Assembly: GCA_013287375.1 (NCBI GenBank)
Contig: JABDDX010000001.1
Coordinates: 1-64,000, forward strand
DNA length: 64,000 nucleotides
Origin: Bacteroidota bacterium
GTDB lineage: Bacteria; Bacteroidota; Bacteroidia; Sphingobacteriales; Sphingobacteriaceae
Reading direction: 5' to 3'
Position 1 is the first letter of the stretch; every line of letters starts with the position of its first letter. The notes under the pieces were generated by a model. That model saw nothing but the letters and a program-made list of their open reading frames with translations, was not told the origin of the DNA and searched no databases. Positions 8,211 through 17,570 of this stretch are shown one piece after another. Position numbers and translations under genes: made by a program.

Positions 8211-9500
8211 ATGAAATATCTACCTGTAAATCAGCAGCTTTTTCTCTATAATAGAAAAAATTTCGTTTCGGTATTAAAGCCCTTATCCATAGCTATTTTC
8301 AATGCAAATGATGAATTCCCACGTAGTGGAGACCAAACTTTTGTATTTAAACAAAATGCGGACTTTTTTTACCTCACAGGTATCGATCAGGAGCAAAGTA
8401 TATTAATTTTATTTCCCGATTGTCCTAATACACTATACAGAGAAGTACTGTTTTTAAGACAAACCAGTGAACATATTGCTGTTTGGGAAGGACATAAGTA
8501 CACTAAAGAGGAAGCAAAACAGGTATCGGGCATTAAAAGTGTATTTTGGCTGAGTGAATTTGATGCTATTTTACATAGTATTATAAACTATGCGGAGAAC
8601 ATATACATCAATACAAACGAAAATGATCGTTTTAGCTTTGACGTGCCGTATCGCGACCTTCGCATGCTGGATAAATTACGCGTACAATATCCGTTACATC
8701 ATTATCAACGATCGGCCCCAATTATGCGCGATCTGCGGGTAGTGAAATCTGAAATTGAAATTGAGCTGACTAAAAGGGCTTGCGCTATAACCCGTGATGC
8801 TTTTATCCGTACACTTAAATTTGTAAAACCCGGCGTTGCCGAATATGAAATTGAGGCCGAAGTAACACACGAGTTTTTAAGACAACGTGCAACCGGGCAT
8901 GCATACTCACCTATAATTGCATCCGGTAAAAATGCCATAGTACTGCATTATATCGACAATAACCAGGTTTGTAACGATGGCGATGTTATCTTGTTCGACT
9001 TTGGCGCCGAGTACGCGAATTACAATGCCGACATGAGCCGCTCAGTACCTGTAAGCGGCCGTTTTACAAAACGCCAGCGCCAGGTTTATGATGCAGTATT
9101 AAAAGTGATGCGCGAAGCAACAAAGCTAATTGTAGCCGGTGCCGTATGGAACGATTACCATGATGAAGTTGGTAAAATAATGACCAGTGAACTAATCGGC
9201 TTGGGTTTATTGGATAAACACGACGTTGAAAAGCAGGACCCTAAAATGCCTGCGTACAAAAAGTACTTTATGCATGGTACATCACATCACCTGGGCTTAG
9301 ATGTACATGATTTTGCCAGCAGATATAAACCTTTTGAAGTCGGGAACATTTTAACCTGCGAAACAGGTATCTACATACCACAAGAAAACTTAGGCATAAG
9401 GTTGGAGAATAATATATTAATTACCAAAGGAGGAAATATCGACCTGATGGCGGATATTCCAATTGATGGTGATGAAATTGAATCAATAATGAATACGTAA
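8211..9500 (+). CDS. pepP: Xaa-Pro aminopeptidase, M24B family
   Basis: This enzyme removes an N-terminal residue that precedes proline, using two metal ions. The 429-residue protein has an N-terminal creatinase-like domain with FPRSGDQTFVFKQNADFFYL, as in PepP, and a C-terminal pita-bread domain. All metal ligands are visible: Asp263 (FDFGAEY), Asp274 (NADMSRS), a His in GTSHHLGLDVHDF, Glu384 (CETGIYIP) and Glu399 (IRLENN). The protein has no signal peptide, so it is cytosolic. It is divergent from the OmpA-family gene. A REP-like palindrome follows its stop. Confidence 0.94.
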   Translation: MKYLPVNQQLFLYNRKNFVSVLKPLSIAIFNANDEFPRSGDQTFVFKQNADFFYLTGIDQEQSILILFPDCPNTLYREVLFLRQTSEHIAVWEGHKYTKEEAKQVSGIKSVFWLSEFDAILHSIINYAENIYINTNENDRFSFDVPYRDLRMLDKLRVQYPLHHYQRSAPIMRDLRVVKSEIEIELTKRACAITRDAFIRTLKFVKPGVAEYEIEAEVTHEFLRQRATGHAYSPIIASGKNAIVLHYIDNNQVCNDGDVILFDFGAEYANYNADMSRSVPVSGRFTKRQRQVYDAVLKVMREATKLIVAGAVWNDYHDEVGKIMTSELIGLGLLDKHDVEKQDPKMPAYKKYFMHGTSHHLGLDVHDFASRYKPFEVGNILTCETGIYIPQENLGIRLENNILITKGGNIDLMADIPIDGDEIESIMNT

Positions 9501-9515
9501 TTTTTGTTATTCCGT

Positions 9516-9605
9516 TGTCATTTCGACCGGAGGGAGAAATCTTCTACACCAGGCATAATCGCTTTGCAAGCTATAGAAGATTTCTCCCTCTGGTCGAAAT
9601 GACAA
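9516..9605. repeat. REP-like palindromic repeat
   Basis: Arms 9516-9546 and 9574-9605 are reverse complements over about 31 bp with one mismatch (core TTTCGACCGGAGGGAGAAAT). The element fills the gap between two convergent genes (pepP and meaB) and touches the meaB stop. As RNA it forms a long hairpin that could serve both transcripts as a 3' end. Confidence 0.85.
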
Positions 9606-10490
9606 TTAATAATACTCTTCCAAAAACTTATACAGGTTAAATTCGGGATCAACTAAAGCTTTGGCAATATTTTGCTGAAGCTTTTTTTTATCGACATCAG
9701 TCATCCGTTTTTGCTGAATCAGCTTGTAGGCTTTATCAGCAAGTAACATTTCCTTACGCTGATGTTTTATTTGCGGTACCGAAGTAATAAAATTTATAAT
9801 CGCGCCAACCCCATCCGCCTGTGATGCTACACTCTTAAAAACCGGAACCTGGTCAGTTAGTTTTTTAAGGTTATTGGCAAAAATATCTGCGCCATCACGG
9901 TCAGCTTTATTAACAATAAAGGCATCTGCAATCTCCATCAGGCCCGATTTAATGTTTTGTATCTCATCGCCACTCTCCGGCACTAATACTACTAAGGTAA
10001 CATCAGCAAGGCCGGCAATCTCCACTTCACTTTGGCCAACGCCAACGGTCTCCACAAAAATATAATCAAACCCGGCGGCACGTAGCACATCGGTCATCTC
10101 AATTGTTTTTGCTGATAATCCGCCTAATGACCCACGTGTAGCAAGTGAACGTATATAAACTCTAGGATGATTAAAATAAGCCGACATCCGTATTCTGTCG
10201 CCCAATAAAGATCCGAAGTTAAAAGGAGAGGTGGGATCAATAGCTAAAACAGCTACTTTATTATTTTGGGCGATAAGGTCACCGATTAGCGCGTTAACCA
10301 GGGTGCTTTTGCCTGCCCCCGGAGGCCCTGTTATACCTATAATAGGTGTGGGATTAATAAAGCGCAGGCCTTTTAAAAGCTCATCGGCACCATGGAGTCC
10401 ATTTTCAACAATGGTTAAAGCCCTGGCAACCGATTTAAAGTTATCGCTGTTTAAAGATGATAAAATATCGGAAGCGTTTTTTGATGCCAT
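9606..10490 (-). CDS. meaB: MeaB/ArgK-type P-loop GTPase
   Basis: MeaB is the G-protein chaperone that protects and reloads adenosylcobalamin-dependent methylmalonyl-CoA mutase. The 294-residue protein has P-loop GPPGAGKST at 55-63, then VLAIDPTSPF, the Switch text FVETVGVGQSEVEIA, and NKAD for guanine recognition. All are diagnostic of the MeaB branch. It is slightly shorter than the usual 320 or so residues. The mutase genes are not in this window, so it stands alone here. It is cytosolic. Confidence 0.93.
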   Translation of the reverse strand: MASKNASDILSSLNSDNFKSVARALTIVENGLHGADELLKGLRFINPTPIIGITGPPGAGKSTLVNALIGDLIAQNNKVAVLAIDPTSPFNFGSLLGDRIRMSAYFNHPRVYIRSLATRGSLGGLSAKTIEMTDVLRAAGFDYIFVETVGVGQSEVEIAGLADVTLVVLVPESGDEIQNIKSGLMEIADAFIVNKADRDGADIFANNLKKLTDQVPVFKSVASQADGVGAIINFITSVPQIKHQRKEMLLADKAYKLIQQKRMTDVDKKKLQQNIAKALVDPEFNLYKFLEEYY

Positions 10491-10598
10491 TGCAGTGCAA
10501 ATGAAAATAAATTACCACAAGATATTTAATTATTTGCCCGAAAATTATTTGTTTAGATAAAAAAGCGAATATTTACAGGATCAATACATATTAATATA

Positions 10599-11657
10599 GT
10601 GTCAAAACCATCCATACTGCTCACCTTCGATTCCATGAAATATCCAAACTCGGGTTTTTTCTCCTTCGGGAAAAGCCTGGGCGATGCGATATTGACTCAG
10701 AATAAAGCTCGTTACAAGTTGTACTACTATATACATAAAAGGTCTACATACTTATTTAACCGAAAGGTAAGCCTTGTATACCTGTCAAAACTTCACAAGC
10801 TATTTTTCCCTGAGCCGAAACGGTTTGAATTGATCCATTTTACCGATCAGTATTGTAGGTTAAAGCCGCAAAAGGTTAAAGGCAAAAAAGTATTGACAAT
10901 ACACGATATTAATCCGGTACATGAGCAAATTAAATCATCAAAGAAAATAGAAAAACATCTTAATAAATTAAGAGGCTATATAAATGTTTGCGATAAGATT
11001 GTAACCATATCGCATTTTGTAGCTAAGGATATTTTACAATACTTTCCGGAAGCTGAAGGTAAAGTAAGCGTGATATACAATGGTGCCGATCAATTACAGG
11101 TTATTGAAGGCCACACGCCAAATTATCAGCCTAAAAAAGCATTTTTATATACTATAGGCTTTGTAGCTGCCAAAAAGAATTTCCATGTATTGCCGCCTTT
11201 ATTGGTAGGCAACGATTATGAACTGATTATAGCGGGTATAGAAACGCCTTATAAAAGTGTAATAATGGAACAAGCACAAAAGTTTGGCGTTGCAGATAGG
11301 GTGAAAATCACGGGGCCGATAAGTGAGGAGGATAAAGCCTGGTATTATAAAAACTGCGAAGCTTTTGTATTCCCATCCATAGCCGAAGGGTTTGGGTTAC
11401 CGGTTATTGAGGCTATGCACTTTGGTAAGCCGGTATTCCTGTCAACCCATACCTCACTACCCGAAATTGGTGGCGATGCTGCCTTCTACTTTGAAAATTT
11501 TGAACCGGAAACCATGCAAAATGCTTTCGCTAAAGGTATGGAAACGTTTAAAACCAATAATATGCAGCAAAAGGTTATTGCCCATGCCATGCAATTTGAC
11601 TGGCAGGAAACGGCCCGCCAATACCTGAAATTATACGACGAATGCCTCGGTTTATAA
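10599..11657 (+). CDS. Glycosyltransferase family 4
   Basis: This 352-residue protein is a GT-B fold transferase of the GT4 type. The C-terminal donor domain holds GFVAAKKNFHVLPPLL, then PSIAEGFGLPVIEAM, which is the conserved E-x7-E region that binds the sugar nucleotide. The start is taken at GTG 10599, because SILLTFDSMKYPNSGFFSFG directly after it reads as a proper N-terminal strand and loop; an ATG 12 codons later is the alternative. It should add a sugar to a lipid-linked glycan at the inner face of the membrane. The next gene is an MsbA-like exporter read in the same direction, which suggests work on lipid A or a related glycolipid. Confidence 0.85.
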   Translation: MSKPSILLTFDSMKYPNSGFFSFGKSLGDAILTQNKARYKLYYYIHKRSTYLFNRKVSLVYLSKLHKLFFPEPKRFELIHFTDQYCRLKPQKVKGKKVLTIHDINPVHEQIKSSKKIEKHLNKLRGYINVCDKIVTISHFVAKDILQYFPEAEGKVSVIYNGADQLQVIEGHTPNYQPKKAFLYTIGFVAAKKNFHVLPPLLVGNDYELIIAGIETPYKSVIMEQAQKFGVADRVKITGPISEEDKAWYYKNCEAFVFPSIAEGFGLPVIEAMHFGKPVFLSTHTSLPEIGGDAAFYFENFEPETMQNAFAKGMETFKTNNMQQKVIAHAMQFDWQETARQYLKLYDECLGL

Positions 11658-11724
11658 TGACAAATTAATTATAGCGTTAATTAGCTAATTACTTTAGATT
11701 TGCATTCTTTTATTTAATTATTTG

Positions 11725-13554
11725 ATGAAGACATATTTCAGGCTACTCTCTTTTGCAAAACCCATCGAGAAGTACGCCATACCATACATTATATTTACCC
11801 TGCTTTATGTAGTTTTCAGCACAACGGTGTTTACCTTGTTAACACCGCTTATGAATACGCTTTTTTCTGCAGATAGTAATGCAACTCATGTTGTACACGC
11901 TATGCCAAAAAGCACTTTAGATGTTACCGGTTGGTTTAACTATTACATGGACTACTTTATACGTACGCATGGTGCCTGGGGCGCATTGCAGTTTGTATGT
12001 ATAACGCTTATAGTAACCATATTTTTAGGTAACTTTTTCAGATACCTGTCTGCCCGTACTATGGAAAATCTGCGGGTGCATACACTGTTAAATCTGCGTC
12101 GCAGGGTTTTTAATAATGTGATGGATATGCACCTGGGTTTTTTTAATAACGAACGTAAGGGCGATATCATATCAAAAATAGCCTCAGATGTACAGGTGGT
12201 ACAATACTCGGTTACCGGCACATTGCAGGTAATATTTAAGGAGCCAATCACCCTGATCGCATTTATGGTAATGCTGTTTATTTATTCGGCTAAGCTTACC
12301 TTTTATTCATTAATGGTGGTGCCTGTTTCGGCTTTCATCATCTCCAAAATAGTTAAAAAGCTTAAATCACAAGCGATAGCGGCGCAGCAAACTTATGGTA
12401 ACATGATCAGTTATCTTGACGAGGCGCTATCGGGCGTAAGGATCATAAAAGCGTTTAATGCCACCAATTTCATCAAAAATCGCTTTGATAATGAGAACGT
12501 AAAATATTCAAAGATAATGCGTTCAATGGCCAGGCGACAGCAATCTGCTTCGCCGGTCTCCGAGGCACTATCAGTAACCATGATCTCCTGTATAGTGTTA
12601 TATGGTGGTTATCTTATCCTCAACCATAAATCAGATCTTAACGCTGGGCAGTTTATTGCCTACATAGCTATATTCTCACAAGTAATGCGCCCGGCAAAAG
12701 CTATTTCCGACTCCTTTAGCGGCATACACTCAGGCATAGCGGCAGGCGAACGCGTGTTAGCACTTTTAGACGAAAAACCATCTATTGTAGATGTTCCTAA
12801 TGCTAAACCTATCGGCGAGTTTAAAGAAGAGATCCGATTTGAAGATGTTTGTTTTGCCTATGGCGATAGAAAAGTTTTGCAAAACATTAATATAACCGTT
12901 CCCAAAGGTAAAACCATTGCATTGGTTGGCCCGTCGGGTGGGGGTAAATCTACTTTGATTGACCTGATACCTCGTTTCATCGTGCCACAATCTGGGCAGG
13001 TATTAATTGATGGAGTTGATATAGCCACCGTTACTGTTGATTCGGTAAGAGGTTTACTGGGTATAGTAAACCAGGAATCGATATTATTTAACGACTCTAT
13101 TTTTGGTAATATAGCTTTCGGTAAAACCGATGCCACAATGGAACAGGTAATAGCAGCTGCCAAAATAGCCAATGCCCATAACTTCATTATCGAAACCGAA
13201 AAAGGTTACGAAACTAATATCGGCGATCGTGGTACCAAACTATCGGGTGGTCAAAAGCAGCGTATTTGTATAGCCCGGGCCGTGCTGGCTAATCCGCCGA
13301 TTATGTTGTTGGATGAGGCTACCTCGGCACTGGATACCGAATCAGAAAAATTAGTGCAGGATGCCTTAAACAACCTGATGAAAAACCGTACCTCGTTAAT
13401 TATTGCGCACCGTTTAAGCACCATACAAAACGCGGATTTGATTTTGGTATTGGAGAGTGGTCAAGTTGTGCAGCAGGGTACTCACCAGGAATTGTTAAAT
13501 CAGGATGGTTTGTACAAAAGACTCATCAATATGCAAACCTTTAACGGGGACTGA
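11725..13554 (+). CDS. MsbA-like lipid exporter, ABC half-transporter
   Basis: This 609-residue protein has a six-helix membrane domain with a long first periplasmic loop, and a nucleotide-binding domain with Walker A GPSGGGKS from residue 402, signature LSGGQKQR, Walker B IMLLDEATSALD and the H-loop IAHRLST. Overall it reads like MsbA, the flippase for lipid A-core. ATG 11725 is chosen over a TTG one codon upstream. A -7 box TAGATTTG lies at 11695-11702. Placed among glycosyltransferases, it probably moves a glycolipid across the inner membrane. Its last 14 bp overlap the 3' end of the convergent glycosyltransferase gene. Confidence 0.9.
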   Translation: MKTYFRLLSFAKPIEKYAIPYIIFTLLYVVFSTTVFTLLTPLMNTLFSADSNATHVVHAMPKSTLDVTGWFNYYMDYFIRTHGAWGALQFVCITLIVTIFLGNFFRYLSARTMENLRVHTLLNLRRRVFNNVMDMHLGFFNNERKGDIISKIASDVQVVQYSVTGTLQVIFKEPITLIAFMVMLFIYSAKLTFYSLMVVPVSAFIISKIVKKLKSQAIAAQQTYGNMISYLDEALSGVRIIKAFNATNFIKNRFDNENVKYSKIMRSMARRQQSASPVSEALSVTMISCIVLYGGYLILNHKSDLNAGQFIAYIAIFSQVMRPAKAISDSFSGIHSGIAAGERVLALLDEKPSIVDVPNAKPIGEFKEEIRFEDVCFAYGDRKVLQNINITVPKGKTIALVGPSGGGKSTLIDLIPRFIVPQSGQVLIDGVDIATVTVDSVRGLLGIVNQESILFNDSIFGNIAFGKTDATMEQVIAAAKIANAHNFIIETEKGYETNIGDRGTKLSGGQKQRICIARAVLANPPIMLLDEATSALDTESEKLVQDALNNLMKNRTSLIIAHRLSTIQNADLILVLESGQVVQQGTHQELLNQDGLYKRLINMQTFNGD

Positions 13555-14788
13555 TATAATCAATAGCTTTTTTGTATTTCTCGATAGTAACCGGCCAGCT
13601 ATAATTATCGGCAACATACCTTTTGGCATTTTCGCTTAAAGTGGTGGTATTAAAATCAGGGTGGAGAATGGTATTTAATGAGTTTTTGAAGCTATCATAA
13701 TCATTAAATAAAAATCCGGCATTACTGTTATTAATGTGATCCTTCAGTACCTCACATTGCTCATTGGCTATAACCGGCACGCCATAAACCATGCTCTCTA
13801 ATGTTACCAACGACAAGCTTTCGTACAACGATGGGATAACTAAAGCCTTAGCTTTTAAAAGCAACGAGGTTTTAATATCATCAGCCACAAAGCCGGTTAA
13901 TATAATATCAGGATTGGCGGGGGCATCCATAAATAGCTCGCCAACAACAACCAGCTTTAAATTGCTATCCGAAGTTTTTTTATAGGCCGAAAAATAATCA
14001 AACAGTATACCGCAACCTTTTGATGGATCAACGCGGCCTATGTATATCAAAAACGGATCTCCGGGTTTTACTATATCATCAATACTTTGCGGTGCTATCT
14101 CTTTCGGTGGATCGATCCCCACACCAACAATTTCTGAAAATATAGCTTCGTTATGAAATTGCTGATTCACAAAATGTTGCTCGCTTAAAGTGTTATAAAG
14201 TATAGCCGCTGGCTTTTTAAAAAATTCCTTAAATATATTCAGATAAATAGGTGGTTCATCGTGTGCTGTTGGTACCAAAATTGATTTCTGTGGGGCCACG
14301 TCCATCCCAAATACCGTAGGGTAATATAAATAGGTGAAAAAAATCAGGGCGTCGTATTTGGCGTGATTTTCCGTAAGATAATTGATAAGAGTTGGTACAT
14401 TAGGTCCCTGGCACTTTATCCACTCTTCTTCTTTTTTGGGGATAGAATCAATGGGTTGCAATTTTTCAAAGGCATTTAACAAACCAAACAGGCGTAAGGC
14501 TTTTTGATATAATCTTCGTTTACCAATTAGCTGCCGGCTTAACGAGTTGAATGTCTTCCAGTTTCTTGATTCCTCTACTGCAAACCTGCGTACGGTTATG
14601 CCATTTACAATACTAATACCTTCGGCATACTCATTCTTCCACGATAAATAGTCTTTGGCGCATGAGGTAAGCACCTCCACATCATAAATATCTTTTAATT
14701 TTTCAGCTATAATGCGACAGTGATATTCGGCGCCGCCGTTAACTTTCAAACCATAACGCTGTACAATAAAGGCTATTTTCTTTCTCAA
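13541..14788 (-). CDS. Glycosyltransferase family 4
   Basis: This is a 415-residue GT-B transferase. It begins MRKKIAFIVQRYGLKVNGGAEYH cut short here at the glycine-rich acceptor loop, and the donor domain contains IYIGRVDPSKGCGILFDYF and PSLYESLSLVTLESM, the E-x7-E type motif of GT4. It is probably cytosolic and acts on surface glycan intermediates. It is the last gene of a minus-strand run with the two GT2 genes upstream (27-bp gap). Its stop lies inside the convergent exporter gene, a 14-bp tail overlap with no terminator between them. Confidence 0.87.
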   Translation of the reverse strand: MRKKIAFIVQRYGLKVNGGAEYHCRIIAEKLKDIYDVEVLTSCAKDYLSWKNEYAEGISIVNGITVRRFAVEESRNWKTFNSLSRQLIGKRRLYQKALRLFGLLNAFEKLQPIDSIPKKEEEWIKCQGPNVPTLINYLTENHAKYDALIFFTYLYYPTVFGMDVAPQKSILVPTAHDEPPIYLNIFKEFFKKPAAILYNTLSEQHFVNQQFHNEAIFSEIVGVGIDPPKEIAPQSIDDIVKPGDPFLIYIGRVDPSKGCGILFDYFSAYKKTSDSNLKLVVVGELFMDAPANPDIILTGFVADDIKTSLLLKAKALVIPSLYESLSLVTLESMVYGVPVIANEQCEVLKDHINNSNAGFLFNDYDSFKNSLNTILHPDFNTTTLSENAKRYVADNYSWPVTIEKYKKAIDYISPR

Positions 14789-14815
14789 AATTTATCTGGT
14801 CGTTGTACTTGTTGC

Positions 14816-15463
14816 TTATGTAGCAATAGTATCGTAAAAATTGTTTTGTAATACCTGTTTGTTAATATCCTTAATATGTATCAGGCAATAATCTTCGTTT
14901 TTTGATGGCAGGTAAAAATGCTTTTTATAACCGATCACTTCTTCGTGTACGGCATTTTTCCATTTTATTACCCCATTTAATTTAAATATCCTGAATTGAT
15001 AATCCGGGAAGTTTACACGATTGTTCTCGTCAATATTCCACTTCCATTGGTTTATATGCTCGGTGGTTAGCCCATTCACAATATTTATTCTCGGCACCAA
15101 AAAACAGTCGCGCTTACTTTTTTGCCTTAGTATCTTTTTAATCTGCCTCACTAAAGTCTCCTTCGGTATCTCATCCGCATCAATCTGAAACAAGTAATCG
15201 CCTTTGGCATGTGCTATAAGCTTGTTTTTAAACGTAGCGAAATCATTGTTCAGCTTGGCCTCAACAACAACCAACTTGTCCTTGTAATTATCAATTACTT
15301 CGGTAGTACGGGCATCCTTATTAGTTACATCCTGCAAAATAATAATCTCATCATCCTCATCAATAATGGGGATTAGCATAGTAAGTAGTTTACTCAGTTC
15401 AACCGCTTCGTTACAAACGGTAATGCCGTATGATATTCTTATTTTTTTTCGTGTAAAAAACAT
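14816..15463 (-). CDS. Glycosyltransferase family 2, short form
   Basis: The 215-residue protein has a GT-A fold: RISYGITVCNEAVELSKLL at the start for the nucleotide-binding strand, then DYLFQIDADEIPKE, which contains the DxD metal site, then FRIFKLNGVIKWKNAVHEEV, as in many GT2 transferases for lipopolysaccharide or capsule cores. There is no membrane helix. It is translationally coupled to the gene upstream: the stop of that gene and this start share one base (TAATG). It should add a sugar to the same surface glycan as its neighbours. Confidence 0.85.
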   Translation of the reverse strand: MFFTRKKIRISYGITVCNEAVELSKLLTMLIPIIDEDDEIIILQDVTNKDARTTEVIDNYKDKLVVVEAKLNNDFATFKNKLIAHAKGDYLFQIDADEIPKETLVRQIKKILRQKSKRDCFLVPRINIVNGLTTEHINQWKWNIDENNRVNFPDYQFRIFKLNGVIKWKNAVHEEVIGYKKHFYLPSKNEDYCLIHIKDINKQVLQNNFYDTIAT

Positions 15464-16650
15464 TATTGTGGGGTATTAATAAGTTGCTTTTCGTGAGTTG
15501 CGGGTTTAAGTATCCGGATGGTAAAAATGCTGAATTTAAATTTAAACCTGTCTTTTTTAAATAACTTTTCAAAAAAAGTGACAGGCGCGTTTATTTGTTT
15601 GGTAATGATTTCATTAATATTCTGAAGCTTATTGAGTGCTTTTTCGTTAACATCATTGCCATTAAGCGTTATTAGAACATCATTATTTTTAGCCGAATTT
15701 AGGGGTTTGATCCTATTTTTTAGATTGATCTTCGTGTTTGGTTGCTCCTTGTTGATATAATCCGAAGCATCAACATCAATATATATTACCGAGCACCATG
15801 GCTCTAGTTTTGCAAGCAAATTTTCATTGCCGTTTTGTACCACCAGGCCAATATCATATTTGTTTTTTATGGGCGATGAGTTTTTAAATCCCCACTTGCG
15901 CACAAAGTTTTTATTGGAGTTTGCTTCAATTTGTGCTGTTCTGTTTTGATATTCCTCCGAAAAGCGTGAAGTTTTACTCACAAAGTGATAGCAAATAGCA
16001 TCAAGCAGGGTAAACGTTTTTAACCCGGATAACCGTAACCTTAAAATCAAGTCATCATCCTCGCAAAACATCGGGTTGTACAAAGGGTCGAGGCCGCCAA
16101 TAGTTAACAGCAGCTGCCTGTTGGCGCATAAAAAAAATGATGTGCCAGCATCTGGAATAATAACATCTTTATTTTTCTGCTGTATCTCAAGCGCGAATTG
16201 ATATAAGCCGTTTTTATCCAATGTTTCAACATCCGCGCCAAAATCCCTGACAATTTTTCCCGGTCGCTCATCGCCCGAAAATATAGGTGGTTCAATAGTG
16301 GTGTAATAAATTACTAATTGCTCGGCAACATGCTTTTCCAGGTTCTCGATAAATCCGGGTGTAAGTACCACATCATTATGTGCAAAAGCCACATATTCGC
16401 GGGTTGCCAGTTGTGTGCATTTATTAAACGTATCCGAAAAGGTTTTGTCTTCGGTAGAAATGTAATAAATAAGATTTTTATCCTGTAATGAATTTAGCCA
16501 TTCATGTGTGCCATCGGTACTGTTATAGCTTGTAAATACAATTTCAACATCGGGGTATAATTCGCGTGTGGTATAATAAAAGTTCTTGCTGTATTCCAGG
16601 TTATTTTTTAACCCAACCAATAAAGAGATATTGTTTTTTATTGAATTCAT
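15463..16650 (-). CDS. Glycosyltransferase family 2
   Basis: This is a 395-residue GT-A transferase. Near the N-terminus it has SLLVGLKNNLEYSKNF and FTSYNSTDGTHEWL; the metal site region reads YVAFAHNDVVLTPGFIENL; further on comes MFCEDDDLILRLRLSG, with the ED acid pair usual for GT2. The last 120 or so residues look like an extra domain of unknown role. It is the first gene of a minus-strand run (this gene, a short GT2, then a GT4) and overlaps the next start by one base. Confidence 0.85.
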   Translation of the reverse strand: MNSIKNNISLLVGLKNNLEYSKNFYYTTRELYPDVEIVFTSYNSTDGTHEWLNSLQDKNLIYYISTEDKTFSDTFNKCTQLATREYVAFAHNDVVLTPGFIENLEKHVAEQLVIYYTTIEPPIFSGDERPGKIVRDFGADVETLDKNGLYQFALEIQQKNKDVIIPDAGTSFFLCANRQLLLTIGGLDPLYNPMFCEDDDLILRLRLSGLKTFTLLDAICYHFVSKTSRFSEEYQNRTAQIEANSNKNFVRKWGFKNSSPIKNKYDIGLVVQNGNENLLAKLEPWCSVIYIDVDASDYINKEQPNTKINLKNRIKPLNSAKNNDVLITLNGNDVNEKALNKLQNINEIITKQINAPVTFFEKLFKKDRFKFKFSIFTIRILKPATHEKQLINTPQ

Positions 16651-16766
16651 TGGCTGTTTAACTAAATTGAGCCGTATTTTTATTGTGAATAAGCTCTAAT
16701 TGTAAATCTTTCGATGCAAAGATAAGTACTTGTTTACGTAAGCCCTATTTTAGCAGGTATTATACA

Positions 16767-17570
16767 ATGGAAAAAAAAGTAGCCGTAATAATACCCTTTT
16801 ATAAGGATGAATTGTTATACCACGAAAGTGTAGCGCTACGGCAATGTTTTAAAATATTAGGCAACCATACCATCATCGCCATAAAACCTGAGCGGCTGGA
16901 TTTACCTGCCACCATTACTCAATACCCTTTTTTTAAGATCACTACTTTTAATAACAGCTTTTTTGCTGATGTACAAGGTTACAACAGGCTAATGCTTTCT
17001 GCTGAGTTTTATGAGGCTTTTATTGATTACGAGTATGTTTTAATATATCAGTTAGATGCATTTGTTTTTAAAGATGAGTTGCTTTATTGGTGTAACCAGG
17101 GCTTTGATTATATAGGCGCACCATGGATAAAGCCATATGTTTTCCCCAATATTTTTGAAATTGTCAGATCAAAATTACAATCACATTATTATACTCGTTT
17201 TAATGTACGGGTTAATGGATTGCCAAGCCTTAAACAGTTTAATTATAAAGTTGGTAATGGTGGTTTCTCCCTGAGGAAGACAGCGGTTCTCCACGATTTA
17301 TGTGTCAAATTAAATGCTAAAATCGAGGAGTATAACAACCAGGAAAGCCATTTATTTAATGAAGATGTGTTTTGGAGTGTTGAGGTTAACCGCAGGCGCA
17401 AAATATTAAAAATACCCAAATACAGAAAAGCACTACAGTTTTCGTTTGAGTTTCATCCTAAAATAGCTTTACAAATTAATAATAACCGTTTGCCGTTCGG
17501 CTGCCATGCATGGGATCTGAAATTAGAATTCTGGAAGCCGATATTTAAAGAAGCGGGGTACGATATTTAA
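16767..17570 (+). CDS. DUF5672 family protein, probable glycan-related
   Basis: The 267-residue protein carries the DUF5672 signature: YVLIYQLDAFVFKDELLYWC, then GFDYIGAPWIKP, then KVGNGGFSLRKTAVL and HLFNEDVFWSV. These four blocks are laid out like a GT-A transferase fold, with QLDAF in the place of a DxD site. Such genes are regularly found among glycosyltransferases, as here. There is no signal peptide. The exact reaction is unknown. Its stop and that of the next gene share four bases (TTAA), so the two messages end tail to tail. Confidence 0.85.
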   Translation: MEKKVAVIIPFYKDELLYHESVALRQCFKILGNHTIIAIKPERLDLPATITQYPFFKITTFNNSFFADVQGYNRLMLSAEFYEAFIDYEYVLIYQLDAFVFKDELLYWCNQGFDYIGAPWIKPYVFPNIFEIVRSKLQSHYYTRFNVRVNGLPSLKQFNYKVGNGGFSLRKTAVLHDLCVKLNAKIEEYNNQESHLFNEDVFWSVEVNRRRKILKIPKYRKALQFSFEFHPKIALQINNNRLPFGCHAWDLKLEFWKPIFKEAGYDI

